DNA of 64,000 nucleotides from Strongylocentrotus droebachiensis (GCA_035222895.1 JAVYIG010000600.1:62001-126000); one strand, 5' to 3'; counted from the first letter of the stretch, positions 35,346 through 47,356 are shown. Notes: generated from the sequence alone by a model not told the origin. Made by a program: numbers and translations.

Positions 35346-36240
35346 CACCAATTGATAAAGCTTAAAGGATGTTCCAACCCTTGTTATATGTTCATGGAAG
35401 CAGAAACATAAGGTAAACAGAATGGCGGAAGTTTGAAATAAATAGGACCAATAATAAGAAAGTTATGAATGCTTGAAATATGAGATCACTAAGACTATGT
35501 AAATTTAAATCTATGTGAATTTGTCGTGTACAAAATATATATCATTAATTTCTATTTTCCCCTAAGCGCCTTCTCCCTTGGGGCAGTACTCAAAATATAT
35601 TATGGATAGCATACTCTTATAGGTCCTCTAAAGTGAAAAGACCCTCCCTAGTCATACATTTAAAAAAAAAACTTGAGTCATTTGTATGGGTTTGAACAAA
35701 TAGGAAAGTTGCCCGCCACTTCATCACTGAGACATTATCGATTCAGCCAATTTGAAGACCCCAAACCTATAGTGATTGCAACTTTCATAAATTCATAACT
35801 TGTCAATGATTTGATTTATCTACTTACCTCTAGAGTAATTTCATATCAAGGATGGGTTTCTCTTTAATGAAAAGACCCATCAATGAATCGTATGACAAAT
35901 ATTTTAAAGCAATTGATTTACGTCACCTAGGGACCTGAAAAAGAGAGGGGGCAGGGAGGCCGGCTTAAATTCTCTATTCAAAACAGAAAATGTGTCACCT
36001 TGCTGAGTTAGTTTGGAAGTGTGTGGGGGAAAGGGGTAAGAAAGTAGCTAAAATAGCTGCATTAAAATGAAGCCTTTTTTATTTCGACCTACTAAGAAAA
36101 CACCCAAGAGCAGTATACTCCAATAGAGGGCATTGCCCCTTTCATCCCCACCCCACCCAACCCCTCATTCGCGTGCAACCACTAGTAATTATTTCAATGA
36201 CTGGAAATAGTTTATTATATTCATGTATTATCTGTATCTG
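35346..36240. other. Gene-free upstream flank of YHYH gene 4
   Basis: AT-rich sequence with no coding exon that I can support. Pyrimidine-rich sequence leads into TATCTGCAG at 36,235-36,243, which serves as a 3' splice acceptor one base before the start codon of the next gene. Confidence 0.35.
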
Positions 36241-36244
36241 CAGA

Positions 36245-37322
36245 ATGGAATCACTCGGATGTTATCGTGTGCTTGTTGGACTTTCGGTGATTTGTATCCT
36301 GCTCTTCAAACAAACGAATGGTCTAACAACTGACGAGATCGATGCGTTTGGTGCCAGAACCTTCACCGACACCAACACCGGTCTCCAGGGAACTATTACG
36401 ATCACGGATTATGATACCGACAACTATGTAATCCAGACCAACGGCATCCCTGACCACGAGGCAGGCCCTTACCCGAACGACCAGGGGGGCGTTTCATAAA
36501 GCTGTTCGTAAGTTACGCACGACTTTACGCACGACTGGTGATATGTTCTTGTGCTACATGTAAATGATTGAGAATCTGATTAGCACCCAAGAACATGTTC
36601 CAGTCGTGCGTAAAGTCATGCGTAACTTACGAACAGCTTTATGAAACACCCCCCAGGACTCCAGCGAGATCATCGAGCAGGATTATGTGTATTACATTCT
36701 AAAAACGCCAGTGCAAGGGAGCGAAGTGTCCGAGCTCCCTATGGGGACCATAGGCTTGGCTCTCAACGGCGTCCCGTTCTTTAACCCATACACGTTTATT
36801 GGGACCGACGCGGTGGAGCATGAGCTATTCGATTCTTGCGACGGTCACCCAACTCCAGAGAATGGAGCATACCACTACCACGACCATCCCAGTTGCGTGT
36901 TCGATTTAGAGAGCGGAGTGCCCTCCGAGGTCGTTGGCGTCGCATTGGACGGCTATCCCATCTACGGACCCAACGATGAAAACGGCAATGAATTAATGTC
37001 TGCGGACTTGGATGAATGTCATGGACGATGGTTAAATGGAAACTACCAATACCACATCACCCAGGACTTCCCCTACATACTGGGTTGCTACGCCGGCGTG
37101 GTCGACGATCGAAATATGATGTCAGGAGGAGATGGTCCACCTCCCCCAGGACAGAACCCGGATAACGGAGGGGATGGTGATGACGATGATGACGATGCTG
37201 ATGATAACGATGATGATGATAATGATGATGCTGATGATGATAACGATGCCGTGAAATTAACATGTTGCGTTTTTTTACAGCTACTGCTTGTAATTGTTGT
37301 AATGCTTCAACATCTCCAGTAA
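36245..37322 (+). pseudogene. YHYH-domain protein 4, split by a palindromic transposon
   Basis: The start at 36,245 follows CTGCAG|A as in the paralogues; an earlier in-frame ATG at 36,173 lies before that acceptor. The first 80 codons give a signal peptide (core VLVGLSVICILLF) and the domain start through GIPDHEAGPYPND. A 172-bp gain then causes a stop at 36,497. Downstream, the same protein resumes in another frame at 36,657 and stays open to 37,322, with AYHYHDHPSCVF, ALDGYPIYGPNDENGN and YQYHITQDFPYILGC. The tail is a poly-Asp stalk (about 27 residues, mostly D and N) and a hydrophobic segment. Removing an intron from 36,491 to 36,656 would restore the frame exactly, adding two Gly, so the gene may still be expressed. 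Labelled pseudogene conservatively. Confidence 0.7.
36485..36652. mobile_element. 168-bp palindromic MITE inside YHYH gene 4
   Basis: The ends GGGGCGTTTCATAAAGCTG and, inverted, GGGGTGTTTCATAAAGCTG continue as about 55-bp arms through CGTAAGTTACGCACGAC. CCAG (or CCAGG) is repeated at both edges (36,481-36,484 and 36,653-36,656). Paralogous genes at 42.7 and 49.3 kb show the uninterrupted site. The right edge gives a C-rich tract ending CCCCCCAG|G, a good 3' splice site. The left edge offers GGC|GTTTCA, a weak donor. Confidence 0.85.
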
Positions 37323-37329
37323 CTATAAA

Positions 37330-38285
37330 CCATGTGGTCTGTACTCTATTTACTCGATTAAACCTGACCCATGGTCTAAAATCACGATGAATATAGGACA
37401 AATTAAACCCTGGTCTCACTTCCTGTGTTAAAACCAGATTTTCAACAAAATCAGATCAAGCGCCGGGTTGAAAATGTAGGAGATTTGGGATCTATGTATG
37501 TATGAATGCCACCTACAACAGTTCATCCTGTGTGAAGGTTCTATTTGCATGACGAGTTTGTTTAAAAATGTTACGTCCGTCTGTACATCCTTTTGTGCAA
37601 AATGTTTTTTGTTAATGCGTAGATCATCCAAAGCTTCTATTATAGTTGAACTGCTTGCATTTAAATGAGAATAGTGATTGTATTCATCAATATTGATAAT
37701 TGTACCCGGTAAGAAAAAGCTACTTTTGAATGAAGGAAAATGCCACCCTTTTATCAAGGTATTTTAGATAGAAGCAAAACAATATTCAGTTTCAGTTTCA
37801 GTGTCAGTTTATTGTTTTCCATATTTCAAAATGATACAAATATTACAGTCTAAACCCATTCTTTGTAACTTATAATCACACACAAAGGAAATTAGATACA
37901 TGTTACAAATTTAGTTATTGATCGAGTTATTTAACAGCTTTTACAAGAAGACGAATATGTGAATGAAATTATTTGTAACGAGACACTTCCCAAAGACTTG
38001 TGCATTAAATGTTGTTACAATACAAAGATGGACCATTGACAGGGCCCACAATACGCCACTTGCAAGGGATTATCAACAACGCTTGTCAGCTTATAGAATA
38101 TTAGACCGTTTTCGTAATGTAACCAATATGCATATGCCTTTGGGATGCGCCCCGATACAAATAAGGTCATTCAACTGTTACGAAGTTGTTGATAGGTAGG
38201 ACAAATATGATAGCTTGCCCAACCAAACAACATGATTATTATATATGCAATTTTTATTCTGACTATTAAAATACAATTATTCGTA
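37330..38285. other. Gene-free; fragment of a LINE 3' end
   Basis: From 37,786 three TTTCAG-type repeats are followed by GTCAGTTTATTGTTTTCC, the inverse of an AATAAACTGA... terminus with tandem tail, so a minus-strand LINE remnant probably runs rightward from here. I see no intact frame. Sequence at 37,430-37,760 is unassigned. Confidence 0.35.
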
Positions 38286-38288
38286 ATA

Positions 38289-40289
38289 GTGGTTTGCAGA
38301 TTACCTCAGCAATAGATTTCAGTTTGTGAAATACCGGGAAACAATGTCTCAATATTTTAAAATATCATGCGGTGTTCCACAGGGATCTGTTTTTGGCCCA
38401 ACTCTTTTTCTCATTTATATAAATGATTTGCCAAACTCTACAAATTTTTTCAACTTCAGGTTATTTGCTGATGATTCAAACTTGTTCCATACCTTTAAGA
38501 CTGGTCAGAAAGATATTGATATGAATGAGGTGAATACGGATTTGAATAAGGTCCAGCAGTGGTGTTATGCCAACAAGGTCACAATTAATCTAAGCAAATC
38601 AAAATATATGATAATAAAGGGCAAAAGGAGATCTGTCCAAATAAAGGGTGCTCTCGAAATATCTGGATCTAGATTACTTGTAGTAGATAAGGCATCTTTC
38701 GTAGGACTACAAATTGATAAGCATCTCACATGGATTGAACATATAAAAATGGTAAATCGAAATATTAGTTAAAAAGTCGGAATTTTGTTCAGAATAACGC
38801 ATTATGTCCCACCGAACATTTTAGTGCTATTATACAAGGCATTAATCCAGCCACATATTTTGTATGGAATTGAAGTATGGGGAACCACATACAAAACCAA
38901 CTTGAATTGTATTTTCCTTACCCAGAAAATGGCGATGAGAGCGATAACTTTTAGCCCAAGAGGTACCCATTCGGAACACTTGTTCCAAAAGATAAAATTT
39001 TTCAATATTTACAACCTTCATTTACTATCTGTCTCAACCTTCATCTATGACTTGTTAAATGGTAATCTTCTTCACTCCTTAATTGAATACTGTCAGGTAA
39101 TAGAGCACAGATATGGCACAAGGAGCAAAGAACAAGGACAACTATATCTGCCTAAATGCAAAACCACACAAGGTCAATTTTCAATATCATTTATGGGCGT
39201 GAAAATATGGATTCAAGATTCAAGATTCAAATAAGGTTTTATTCATGACTTGTCAAAAAGTCCACAGACTAAAAATACAAGTTTACATCAAACATACAAT
39301 CATATAAAAAGCATTCAAAAACATATGTACATATATATAAAGATAACATAGCAAATGAGAACAAATATTTAACAATGAATAAATGTTTAAATCAAAACAT
39401 TAAAGTAGTGACAATAACAACAACAACAACAACAAAAAAGATATGAAATATTGCTAGCCAAAAATGAATAAGTAAAATGTTTACAGATACGTGAGTTCAA
39501 TTAACTGTAACATTGGAAAATTGTGATAAAATGCAATACAAATTCCATTCAGAAGGTATTAAAAAGTATTAAAAAGTATTAAAATTGGAGTCTTGTCAGT
39601 GTGCTAATCACAAGTGTGATATGAGTACAGTATAATGTATAAACATATTGCACATGAACAATGGAATTCCTTGGGTATTATTGGTCACAGTAAGAATAGC
39701 AGATAATTAAAGAATGTTGTACTGTAAAACATCATCAGAGGAGAAAGAGGTGGAGAGAAGGAGGGAGAGACAGAAAGTGAGAGAGAAACAGAGGGGAGGA
39801 AGGAGAGACGAAGGGAGAAAAAGGAAGAGGCAGAGAGGGCAAAGAGGGAGAGAAAGAGAGAGAGAGAGACAAAGACAGAGCTGAGAGAGAGGGGATGGGA
39901 GTGAAATAGAGATAGAGAGGAAAGACCAGAAGTGAAGAAGAGAAAAGGAAATTTGAAAAGTACCAAGTTCGAATAGAGAAAAGGGATGAGGGAGTGAGAC
40001 GAAGGATAAAAGTACATGCAATATCAAAATACGAATGAATGGAAGAACCCGCTATGCCAATCATCATGACAGTTAATATTGCACATAATTATATTGCTGA
40101 AATACATGACATATATTGGTGCTATTAGTCACAGTAAGAATAACATATAATTATAGAATGTTATACTGTACAACATCATCATAAGAGAAAGAGGTGGAGA
40201 GGAGGAGGGAGGGACAGAAAGTGTGAGACAGAAACAGAGGGGAGGAAGGAGAGACGAAGGGAGAAAGAGGGAGAGACAGAGAGAGCAAA

Positions 40290-40324
<35 letters not shown>

Positions 40325-41118
40325 GAGAGAGAGGGGATGTGAGTGAAATAGAAATAGAGAGGAAAGACCAGGAGTGAAGAAGAGAAAAGGAAATTTGAAA
40401 AGTAGCAAGTTCGAATAGAGAAAAGGGATGAGAGAGTGAGACGAAGGATAAAAGTACATGCAATATCAAAATACGAATGAATGGAAGAACCCGCTATGCC
40501 AATCATCATGACAGTAAATATTTGAATAGTATACCATATGATTTAAGAGGAATACGATCTAAAAATGCTTTTCGGAAGGGGTTAACGAAACATCTAAATA
40601 CTTAATTAAACAAAAGTTAAGACTTCTTAAAATGGCAAAAAGACATCTCAGATTAAAGAATTTCTAAAAAGATCACTAGATAATGATTTATTTTTTATTT
40701 ACTGTATGTTTGGTTCTGATACGGAAACCGACACACATTCGACTTACATATTAAGTAAGGAATATTTCTAAATGACTATTCTATTTCTTTGTTTACTTTC
40801 ATTATATAGTTTATGTTACATGTATATGTAATATAGAATAGTAAAAAAAAAATAAAAAAAAAATCTTGCCAAAGACAGGGAACCAGACTCGACTAGCACT
40901 TGTGCTTATACTTCTGGTACCCCCTTTAACAACAAAAGTGTACACATAATCTATTTTTTTTTTCATTTGTATACAACATACTTTGTAAAACAATGTTTAT
41001 ATTATTCATGTGTAATGTAATCGATCTTGTGTTATATTGTTATATTTATGTAATCATGCTTGATACATTATGTTTTACTTGTTATAATTTTTGTTGTTAC
41101 TAAACTCAAACTCAAACT
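38289..41118 (+). mobile_element. 5'-truncated LINE, itself interrupted
   Basis: It starts inside the reverse transcriptase (WFADYLSNR), then GVPQGSVFGPTLFLIYINDL and RLFADDSNLF, the thumb, and LLYKALIQPHILYGIEVWG. One stop codon (38,770) breaks the frame. The frame runs to GVKIW at 39,210, where foreign sequence enters, and resumes at about 40,517 with NSIPYDLRGIRSKNAF. A 3' UTR with ACCAGACTCGACTAGCAC follows, ending in ACTCAAACTCAAACT repeats near 41,115. Family: Jockey/CR1 superfamily, non-functional. Confidence 0.75.
39211..40515. mobile_element. 1.3-kb insertion in the LINE, with 444-bp tandem repeat
   Basis: It begins ATTCAAGATTCAAGATTCAA next to TAAGGTTTTATTCATGAC, which resembles the inverse of a LINE 3' terminus. 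AAATAT occurs at both edges and may be the target duplication. Two direct units start TCACAGTAAGAAT at 39,685 and 40,129; each contains a long GA-rich tract (39,745-39,880 and 40,195-40,325) and ends near CGCTATGCCAATCATCATGA. The 96-126-codon frames over the GA tract are low-complexity artefacts. Confidence 0.6.
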
Positions 41119-41779
41119 AATCGATATCGAGATACTAAATAATACATTTAGTTGTTTTACGAAGATTCGAGAGCATACAACCAATAAAAAAGAAAATATA
41201 CTTCAAATTCATGTTTATAGTGTTAAAATTGAGAATTCAAATTTCAATAAAAAGTGGTTAAAAACATAAATTGACTCAGATTGCCCAGTGACTTTTATTT
41301 TCCTACTTCTTATGAGTTCCTCTAATGACTATTGCATTAAAAAGTTTCAGCCTGAATGTTTATAAGCCTGTTTGGATAACTTCATATTTTTCTAAAGGTA
41401 GAAAACTAGCCCATATTGTGAGGGGTTTGTTTTTCGAACAGAAAATGCCGGTCACCCCCCCCCCCCCCTCCCAATACCTTCTCTGTATTTGAGCCCTCCC
41501 CCCCCCCCCCCCGTTAAATTTGTATCAGCATTCCCATAGAGCATGACGATGACAATGATTGCCTGAACGAGCCGTGAACTCTGATAGTAGATGAATAATA
41601 GTCTCGTCGATATAATAGGCTAGTACGACCAGGTACCACCGATCACTACCTCGGTCGATGCATGGATAATTATACTTTGTTACTCTGCTATTCAAGGACG
41701 ACCTAATTGTCAATTGAACGTCAGTATGTTTGATAATCATGAATAAACACAGGAGCTTACACGCTTGAACAAAATTCCC

Positions 41780-42466
41780 GTACTTAATATAATAGTTTTA
41801 TTTCATTCAGCTGATTGTAGACGATTGGACAGGTTTATGCATTTCCGACAGGCGACAAAATAACTGGTGTCAACAGAAAATCTCCATCCGTTCGACTACC
41901 AGGACCAATCAAGGTAGGTGTTATGGTAGTCAAAAATTAGTTGTAACTATATACATGATCATAAGCTCTACGGAGGAGTCAAAAGTCAAATTCATGTTTT
42001 GCCAAAAGAACGTTTGCACCGGGCTGGGGTTTGAACCCCTTGGATTGATAGTAAAGCGAATGAACAACTATACCACGATCAAAACAAATTATATTTGGCA
42101 GATTAAAACTTCCTCACGGGGGAATCAAGAGCACAGAACTGATCTTCTGAGCGTGGAGGGAACGCATTGTTGTTCCCCAGATGTATCTGTCAAGCGAGAA
42201 CAAAAATAGTTCAGCAAATCGTGTGGGACATTAAATTGTTTTTATGTTCCCTCCCCCTTCCAATAAGGACGCCCCCCCCCCCCACCATCCCCTCACCGGA
42301 TATTTGTCTGTGCTCCTAAGCTTAGAAATCGACCAATGACGCGTCAAAAAGTTGTTCTTCTAACAAAAAAAGCTGACATCTAGAATTTAGAAGAATATGC
42401 ATCATTGTTCTAAACTGATTTTTTCTTTATTATAGCTAAATTATGATTATCGTTATATATTTTCAG
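41780..42466 (+). other. Exon 1 (non-coding) and intron 1 of YHYH gene 5
   Basis: Sequence ending CCAATCAAG|GTAGGTGTT (exon end 41,913) is kept almost unchanged at 48,280 in unit 2 and forms a strong donor. The acceptor is TATATTTTCAG at 42,466, one base before the ATG; an alternative TTTATTATAG lies at 42,435. The intron is about 553 bp. The region from TTCATTCAGCTGATTG (about 41,803) is conserved and probably holds the transcription start. Confidence 0.6.
42010..42085 (-). mobile_element. tRNA-derived SINE head in intron 1 of YHYH gene 5
   Basis: The minus strand has TGGTATAGTTG in A-box position and GGGGTTCAAACCCC as T-arm/B-box, about 45 bp apart as in a tRNA. Acceptor-stem pairing is poor, so it is not a working tRNA. 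The unit 2 counterpart lies at 48,460-48,535. Confidence 0.5.
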
Positions 42467-42467
42467 A

Positions 42468-43490
42468 ATGAAGTCTATCGGAGGCTATCAGATTCTCCCA
42501 GGAGTTTGGGTATTTTTCTTTCTGCTTTTCAAGCAGACGATTGCTCTTTCACCAGACGAGATCGCAGCGTTCGGTGCCAGAAACTTCACCGACACAAACA
42601 CCGGTCTCCAGGGATTTATTATGATCAGGGAGTACGATGAACTTAACTACGTCATCACGGCCAACGGCATCCCTGACCACGAGGCAGGCCCTTACCCGAA
42701 CGACCAAGACCCCAACGAGATCATCGAGCAGGAGTTTGTGTATTACATTCTGAAAACACCAGTGCAAGCGAGCGAAGCGACCGAGCTACCTATGGGGACC
42801 ATAGGCTTGGCTCTCAACGGCGTCCCGTTCTTTAACCCTTACACCCGTATTGGGACCAACGCGGTAGAGAATGAGCTATTCGATTCTTGCGATGGTCACC
42901 CAACTCCAGAGATGGGAACATACCACTACCACGACCATCCCAGTTGTGTGTTCGATTTAGAGAGCGGAGTGCCGTCCGAGGTCGTTGGTGTCGCATTGGA
43001 CGGCTATCCCATTTACGGACCCAACGATGAAAACGGCAATGAACTAATGTCTGCGGACTTGGATGACTGCCATGGACGATGGGTAAATGGAACCTACCAA
43101 TACCATATCACCCAAGACTTCCCTTACATATTGGGCTGCTACACAGGCGTGGTTGACGAGCGAAATATGATGGGGGGAGGTGGCGGTCCTCCTGATAGAC
43201 AGGATCCCAGCGGCGATCCTCCTGGACAGAATCCCAGCGGCGATCCTCCTGGACAGGATCCCAGCGGCGATCCTCCTGGACAGGATCCCAGCGGCGATCC
43301 TCCTGGACAGAATCCCAGCGGCGATCCTCCTGGACAGGATCCCAGCGGCGATCCTCCTGGACAGAATCCCAGCGGCGATCCTCCTGGACAGGATCCCAGC
43401 GACGATCCCGGCGGCGATGCCATGACATTAACTTGCCGTGGTTATGTACAACTGTTGCTTCTTGTCATTAGTCTATCCGTATTTTTCTAG
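42468..43490 (+). CDS. YHYH-domain protein 5 with 9-residue repeat stalk
   Basis: 340 residues in one exon. The signal peptide is about 1-27 (GVWVFFFLLFKQTIA). The YHYH domain is about 30-230, with TYHYHDHPSCVF (YHYH 152-155), ALDGYPIYGPNDENGNEL and YQYHITQDFPYILGC; Cys 141, 160, 201 and 224 match the paralogues. Residues 246-308 are seven tandem copies of (D/N)PSGDPPGQ, followed by DPSDDPGGD, forming an acidic, Pro-rich and probably extended stalk. The end is a Cys-containing hydrophobic segment (321-340), which fits a GPI signal or membrane anchor. A short overlapping frame from 42,443 would be an upstream ORF if the alternative acceptor were used. It lies in the right-hand subfamily (ILKTPVQ, ELFDSCD). 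Function unknown. Confidence 0.88.
   Translation: MKSIGGYQILPGVWVFFFLLFKQTIALSPDEIAAFGARNFTDTNTGLQGFIMIREYDELNYVITANGIPDHEAGPYPNDQDPNEIIEQEFVYYILKTPVQASEATELPMGTIGLALNGVPFFNPYTRIGTNAVENELFDSCDGHPTPEMGTYHYHDHPSCVFDLESGVPSEVVGVALDGYPIYGPNDENGNELMSADLDDCHGRWVNGTYQYHITQDFPYILGCYTGVVDERNMMGGGGGPPDRQDPSGDPPGQNPSGDPPGQDPSGDPPGQDPSGDPPGQNPSGDPPGQDPSGDPPGQNPSGDPPGQDPSDDPGGDAMTLTCRGYVQLLLLVISLSVFF
43203..43391 (+). repeat. 27-bp coding minisatellite, seven units
   Basis: Unit CCCAGCGGCGATCCTCCTGG plus ACAG and GAT or AAT. Units differ almost only at the first codon (GAT or AAT), so the array is young. Gene 6 has about one unit at the same place (49,780-49,815). The repeat is translated in frame as the stalk of YHYH protein 5. 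Confidence 0.85.
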
Positions 43491-43739
43491 TAACGGCTGG
43501 CAAGTGCATCCCATGGAACTGAAATGGTTCATTTGACTGTGTCATAGGCCTTAAGTTGAGAAATACTCTTTTTTCGACAATCAGTAATAACTTTTTTGTA
43601 AGGTACCTGCTTTTGGGAAAGCTTTATCTGGCTGTTCTCCAAGCTTTTTCGGACTATTAGGTGTCAGATTACCGAAACAGGCAATTCTTTAACATTTGTG
43701 AAATTATGGATATCACTGGCAAAAATTCAGGTGAACCAA

Positions 43740-44115
43740 ATTCTGGAGCTCCCTCCCTTTTCCGTCATCCCCGCGGTTTACAAGAAACTATTTTACGGAG
43801 AAAGAATTGCTCCAATTTCTATCTCCCTCCGTCCTCTCCCTTTCTTATAATTCTTGTTCTGCCCCCTATATGCTTCGTAACTTAACTGCCCTCCATGACT
43901 TCAAAGTTGCTTTAAAAACCCATCTCTTTCTAAACTGTGCTATTTAATCATGTCAATGTAGCGTAATACTTTGTGTTGTTTTAGTTTACTTTATTTTAGT
44001 TAAGAAAGTTATATGTTTGTGATAGTAATTAATATGTGCAGCGCCATAAGCGTCAGAGCCTGGCGGATACCGGCGCAATATAAATATCCATACCATTATT
44101 ATTATTATTATTATA
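43740..44115 (+). mobile_element. LINE 3' fragment with (ATT)n tail
   Basis: In one frame NLTALHDFKVALKTHLFLN (about 43,877-43,935) resembles the last residues of CR1/Jockey-type polymerases. It is followed by a 3' UTR containing GCGCAATATAAATATCC and a (TTA)n tail at 44,092-44,113. Only the 3' end is present. Confidence 0.5.
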
Positions 44116-44189
44116 GGCTTAATGTGGTAATTAGATACAGACTGTGTAGCGTTCGCAAATTTTGTAATGTCTACGATAAAATAGAAACA

Positions 44190-45420
44190 ACAGGTAGTGA
44201 TGCACACGGATGATATTGTACTAATATCCAAAACTGAAAACGGCATGCAAACTTTGATGGATAGACTTGGGAATTATTCTAAGAAATGGTTATCCGAAGT
44301 AAATATTAAGAATTCAAAATTTAAGAATAGAAAGTTGTTGACACGACATAGCTGTAACATAAATGTTGAGGAAATTAAAATCGTAAAGCAGGCAGTATGT
44401 TGAGGTCGAGCTATTTCTACACGTGGTTCGTTTAGTACTACATTAATAACACTGGCAGAGTAACCAAAAAACTAAGGTAATTGTTCGATTACTTAATAAG
44501 TCATTTGGGGAGCATCTTCCGAATATTAAAATAGCTGTTCGTTTATTGAATTCTCTTGTTAAACTTATTTTTGATATGGTTCGGAAGTATGAGGGTGCTT
44601 TTGTTTTGAATTTTGTAAAATTGGTAGCGACTGAAGAGGGGAATTCAAATATATTTTCAGTAATGTTATAGAGAGTGTTCATTTGCAATGGGTACGAAAT
44701 AGGCCTTTCTTAGTTGTAAATAAAATAGTAGTACATTGACTGTGTTGGCTGAAGCTAGAGAATATCCTATGAAAATGTCATGAAATATCGGATTCGCATG
44801 AAATGTGTTGATGAAACTCTTTGTTATATTCTTCTTTTCAAGAAAATTGAGAAATGTTAGCGAAATCTACCAGAAATCATATGAGCTTTCTAATGATTAC
44901 AATTTATTAAAGAAAAGTAAATTTTATGTTGACGGAAATAATGAATGTCTAGAATTGGAAAAATTTATAAATAAAGATGCAATAGTCGGAGAGAAAACAG
45001 AATTAAGTTTTGAGAAATATATGATTCCCAACTTGTAGTGGATTCCAACAGTGATTACGTATACGGAAAGGAAAACAAAAATTGCGAAGATAAAGATTGT
45101 GTAAGCAAAACATAAAACAAGAGAAATATTTAACTTTTGTAAAGAGTAATAAATTACGTAAAGATGTTTGCCGATTTAGAATAAGTTCGCATAATTTACT
45201 CATGGAAATTGGAGGGCATAGACGCCTGAATAAATTACCTACACCTTATACGTACCTGCAATCATTGTAATAATGGAGAAATTGGAGACGAATTTCACAC
45301 CACCAAGGATTATACCAAATTTAGTCCCAAGAAGGAAATATTGTTTGAAAAAAGTTTGATAATGAATTTAAAAATGTGTACAATAAAGAAAGATTTGTAA
45401 AGATAATGAAACTAGACGAT
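44190..45420 (+). pseudogene. Decayed LINE polymerase, unit 1
   Basis: TDDIVLISKTENGMQTLMD (44,203-44,260) is a reverse-transcriptase motif remnant. Further on, ERVHLQW-like and LAVLAEA-like words appear in broken frames (44,670-44,765), and CNHCNNGEIGDEFH (45,260-45,300) resembles the Cys/His-rich end of such proteins. Many stops and frameshifts. The 50,820-51,610 block is its duplicate. Confidence 0.5.
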
Positions 45421-46089
45421 TATAACGTTATTTGTAATTGTTTTGAATATATAAGATGTGTAATATAGCCTATTTGTTAGAGGGGAATTTTGTAAAAACC
45501 TTGTGCATAATGAAACAAGATTTTTATAAACTTATTTGTAATATTATTGATATGTAAGATGAACTTTATCTGTATGTGGAGAAATGTAAACATTTTGTGC
45601 AGGTGAAGACAAAGCACTGCTATGATTACTTTTTATTTGTTAATAATCTGTAACAAAATTTCTTTATACCTTGTTACGATGTTATTTTAATAAATTCAAA
45701 TACAATCAAGGATTAAAAAAATCAATAGTTAGTTCATGTAAGTTATTTTGTCTAAAAAAATGATTATGAGCCTACTTTGTTAACAAACATGAAAGTATCA
45801 CATGTTGCCTGGTGAAGAATATAATTTTGTTTACTGTATATTAGAAAACTGCAAACAGACATAATAAAAGTTTCCATTCCAATTAATGTAATCTTGTAAT
45901 CCAACTCAATTCCATTCAAATAATTTTATTTCCTAATCTCTTTAAAACATGAAAAATATATGAGAAGTAATTTTGAATACGTTTTCGTTTTACCTCATCA
46001 CATTTTCTACATCAACTTACCAGTGATGTTAATGCTTATTAGGAATATTTGCTATCATGGTTTGCTCCTTAAAACCTTAAATATTCTTT

Positions 46090-47010
46090 TTCTTCTTATT
46101 ATTTGTCTTCTTCTTCTTCTTCTTCGTTTCCTCCTCCTCCTCCTCCTTCTTTTCTTCCTCTTCCTCTTTTTCTTCTTCTTGTTCTTTTTCTCCTTCTTTT
46201 CCTCTTCCTCCTCCTCCCTCACTTCTTCCTCCATCTCTTTCTCCTCCTCTAGCTCCTCCTCCTCCTCCTTCTTTTCCTTCTCTTCCTCATTTTCTACATC
46301 TTGTTCTTTTTCTCCTTCTTTTCCTCTTCCTCCGCCTCCTTCTCTTCTTCCTCCATCTCTTTCTCCTCCTCTAGCTCCTCCTCCTCCTTCTTCTTTTCTT
46401 CCTTTTCCTCTTTTTCTTCTTCTTGTTCTTTTTCTCCTTCTTCTTCTTCTTCTTCTTCTTCTTCTTCTTCTTCTTCTTTTTCTTCTTCTTCAACATCTTC
46501 ATCATATTCTTTATTTTGGTCATCTTCATCATCTGTTTCATCTTCATCTTTGAAACAGAAATAACAATAACGATTATGATTATGCAGATAATGATATTTA
46601 CATTGATGAAGATGAGATTCGTGAACATAATGATGGTGATGATTAAATGAAGATGTTGATGATGACGGCAATTAATGATGAAGATGAAGATGTTTTGATG
46701 ATGAAGATGATCATCGATGATCTTGATCTGAATTCATAATGATGAGATCTAGTTCTTGTGATGATTGTTGTTTTTGTTGTTATTGTTGAGGATGACGATG
46801 ATGATGATGATAATGATGATGCTCATGACATGGTTGTGATGATGTTGATGATGATGACGACAACACGACGACGACGAAGAAGATTACGACGACGCTGATG
46901 ATGATGATGATGATAATGATTATGATAACTACGATGATGATGATCGATGGTATAATGCATGGTGGTGGTGATGATGTGCGGCATGGATGATGATATGATC
47001 TGTAATGCTG
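46090..47010. repeat. TTC/TCC polypyrimidine tract followed by GAT-rich repeats
   Basis: From 46,090 to 46,510 the plus strand is almost entirely C and T, with imperfect internal duplications (GTTCTTTTTCTCCTTCTTTT at 46,171, 46,303 and 46,427). From 46,590 to 47,010 degenerate GATGAT repeats follow. Open frames here encode Ser/Phe/Leu or Glu/Lys runs and are not genes. Unit 2 has a shorter version at 52,330-53,330. Confidence 0.8.
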
Positions 47011-47274
47011 CTGATGGGGGTGATGAAGTAATGGTGGTGCTTCTGAATTATCAGGATCAGCCACGATATGAGTGGCAAGACCTTAGTCGAATTCCTCTTG
47101 TTTTGTTCAACCCAATAAAGACAAAAAATCTATTGCGATTATTATCACTACACCTTCACTGAATTAACCAAAAAGATTCGTCCCTCCCTCATTCCCCTGC
47201 ATAAACTAACCTTGAATCCTATTAGGCCTATCCCTTTACAAACGACGAGGGCATTCATTGCAATTTTGGAAAAG

Positions 47275-47356
47275 ATGACGACCTCCACACCGCTTGGTAA
47301 GGGAAAACGATAGCTAGTCGACGCAAGCTACGATGACGACAGCGATGATGATTACG
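47275..47356 (+). pseudogene. Orphan duplicate of USP39 exon 1
   Basis: 82 bp equivalent to 55,293-55,374, with the same upstream promoter block (CCTTTACAAACGACGAGGGC) and the same donor (TACG|GTATTT). Codon 13 is TAG where the other copy has CAG, so the frame is closed after 12 residues. It cannot start a USP39 protein. The promoter block looks intact. Confidence 0.75.

Noticed and set aside
39685-40509. Several overlapping 96-126-codon minus-strand frames rich in Ser, Leu and Phe
   Set aside because: They translate a GA-rich microsatellite in three frames, occur in both units of a tandem repeat and have no motif.
42010-42085. Functional tRNA gene
   Set aside because: A- and B-box words are present but the acceptor and anticodon stems do not pair properly, and the element is intronic and duplicated with its segment.
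43108-43428. Repetitive minus and alternate plus frames over the 27-bp repeat
   Set aside because: A repeat unit divisible by three keeps all frames open; only the frame continuous with the YHYH domain and anchor is credible.
45960-46671. 197-codon plus frame and Glu-rich 125-codon minus frame
   Set aside because: Both are translations of a TTC/TCC tract; low complexity and frame-independent.
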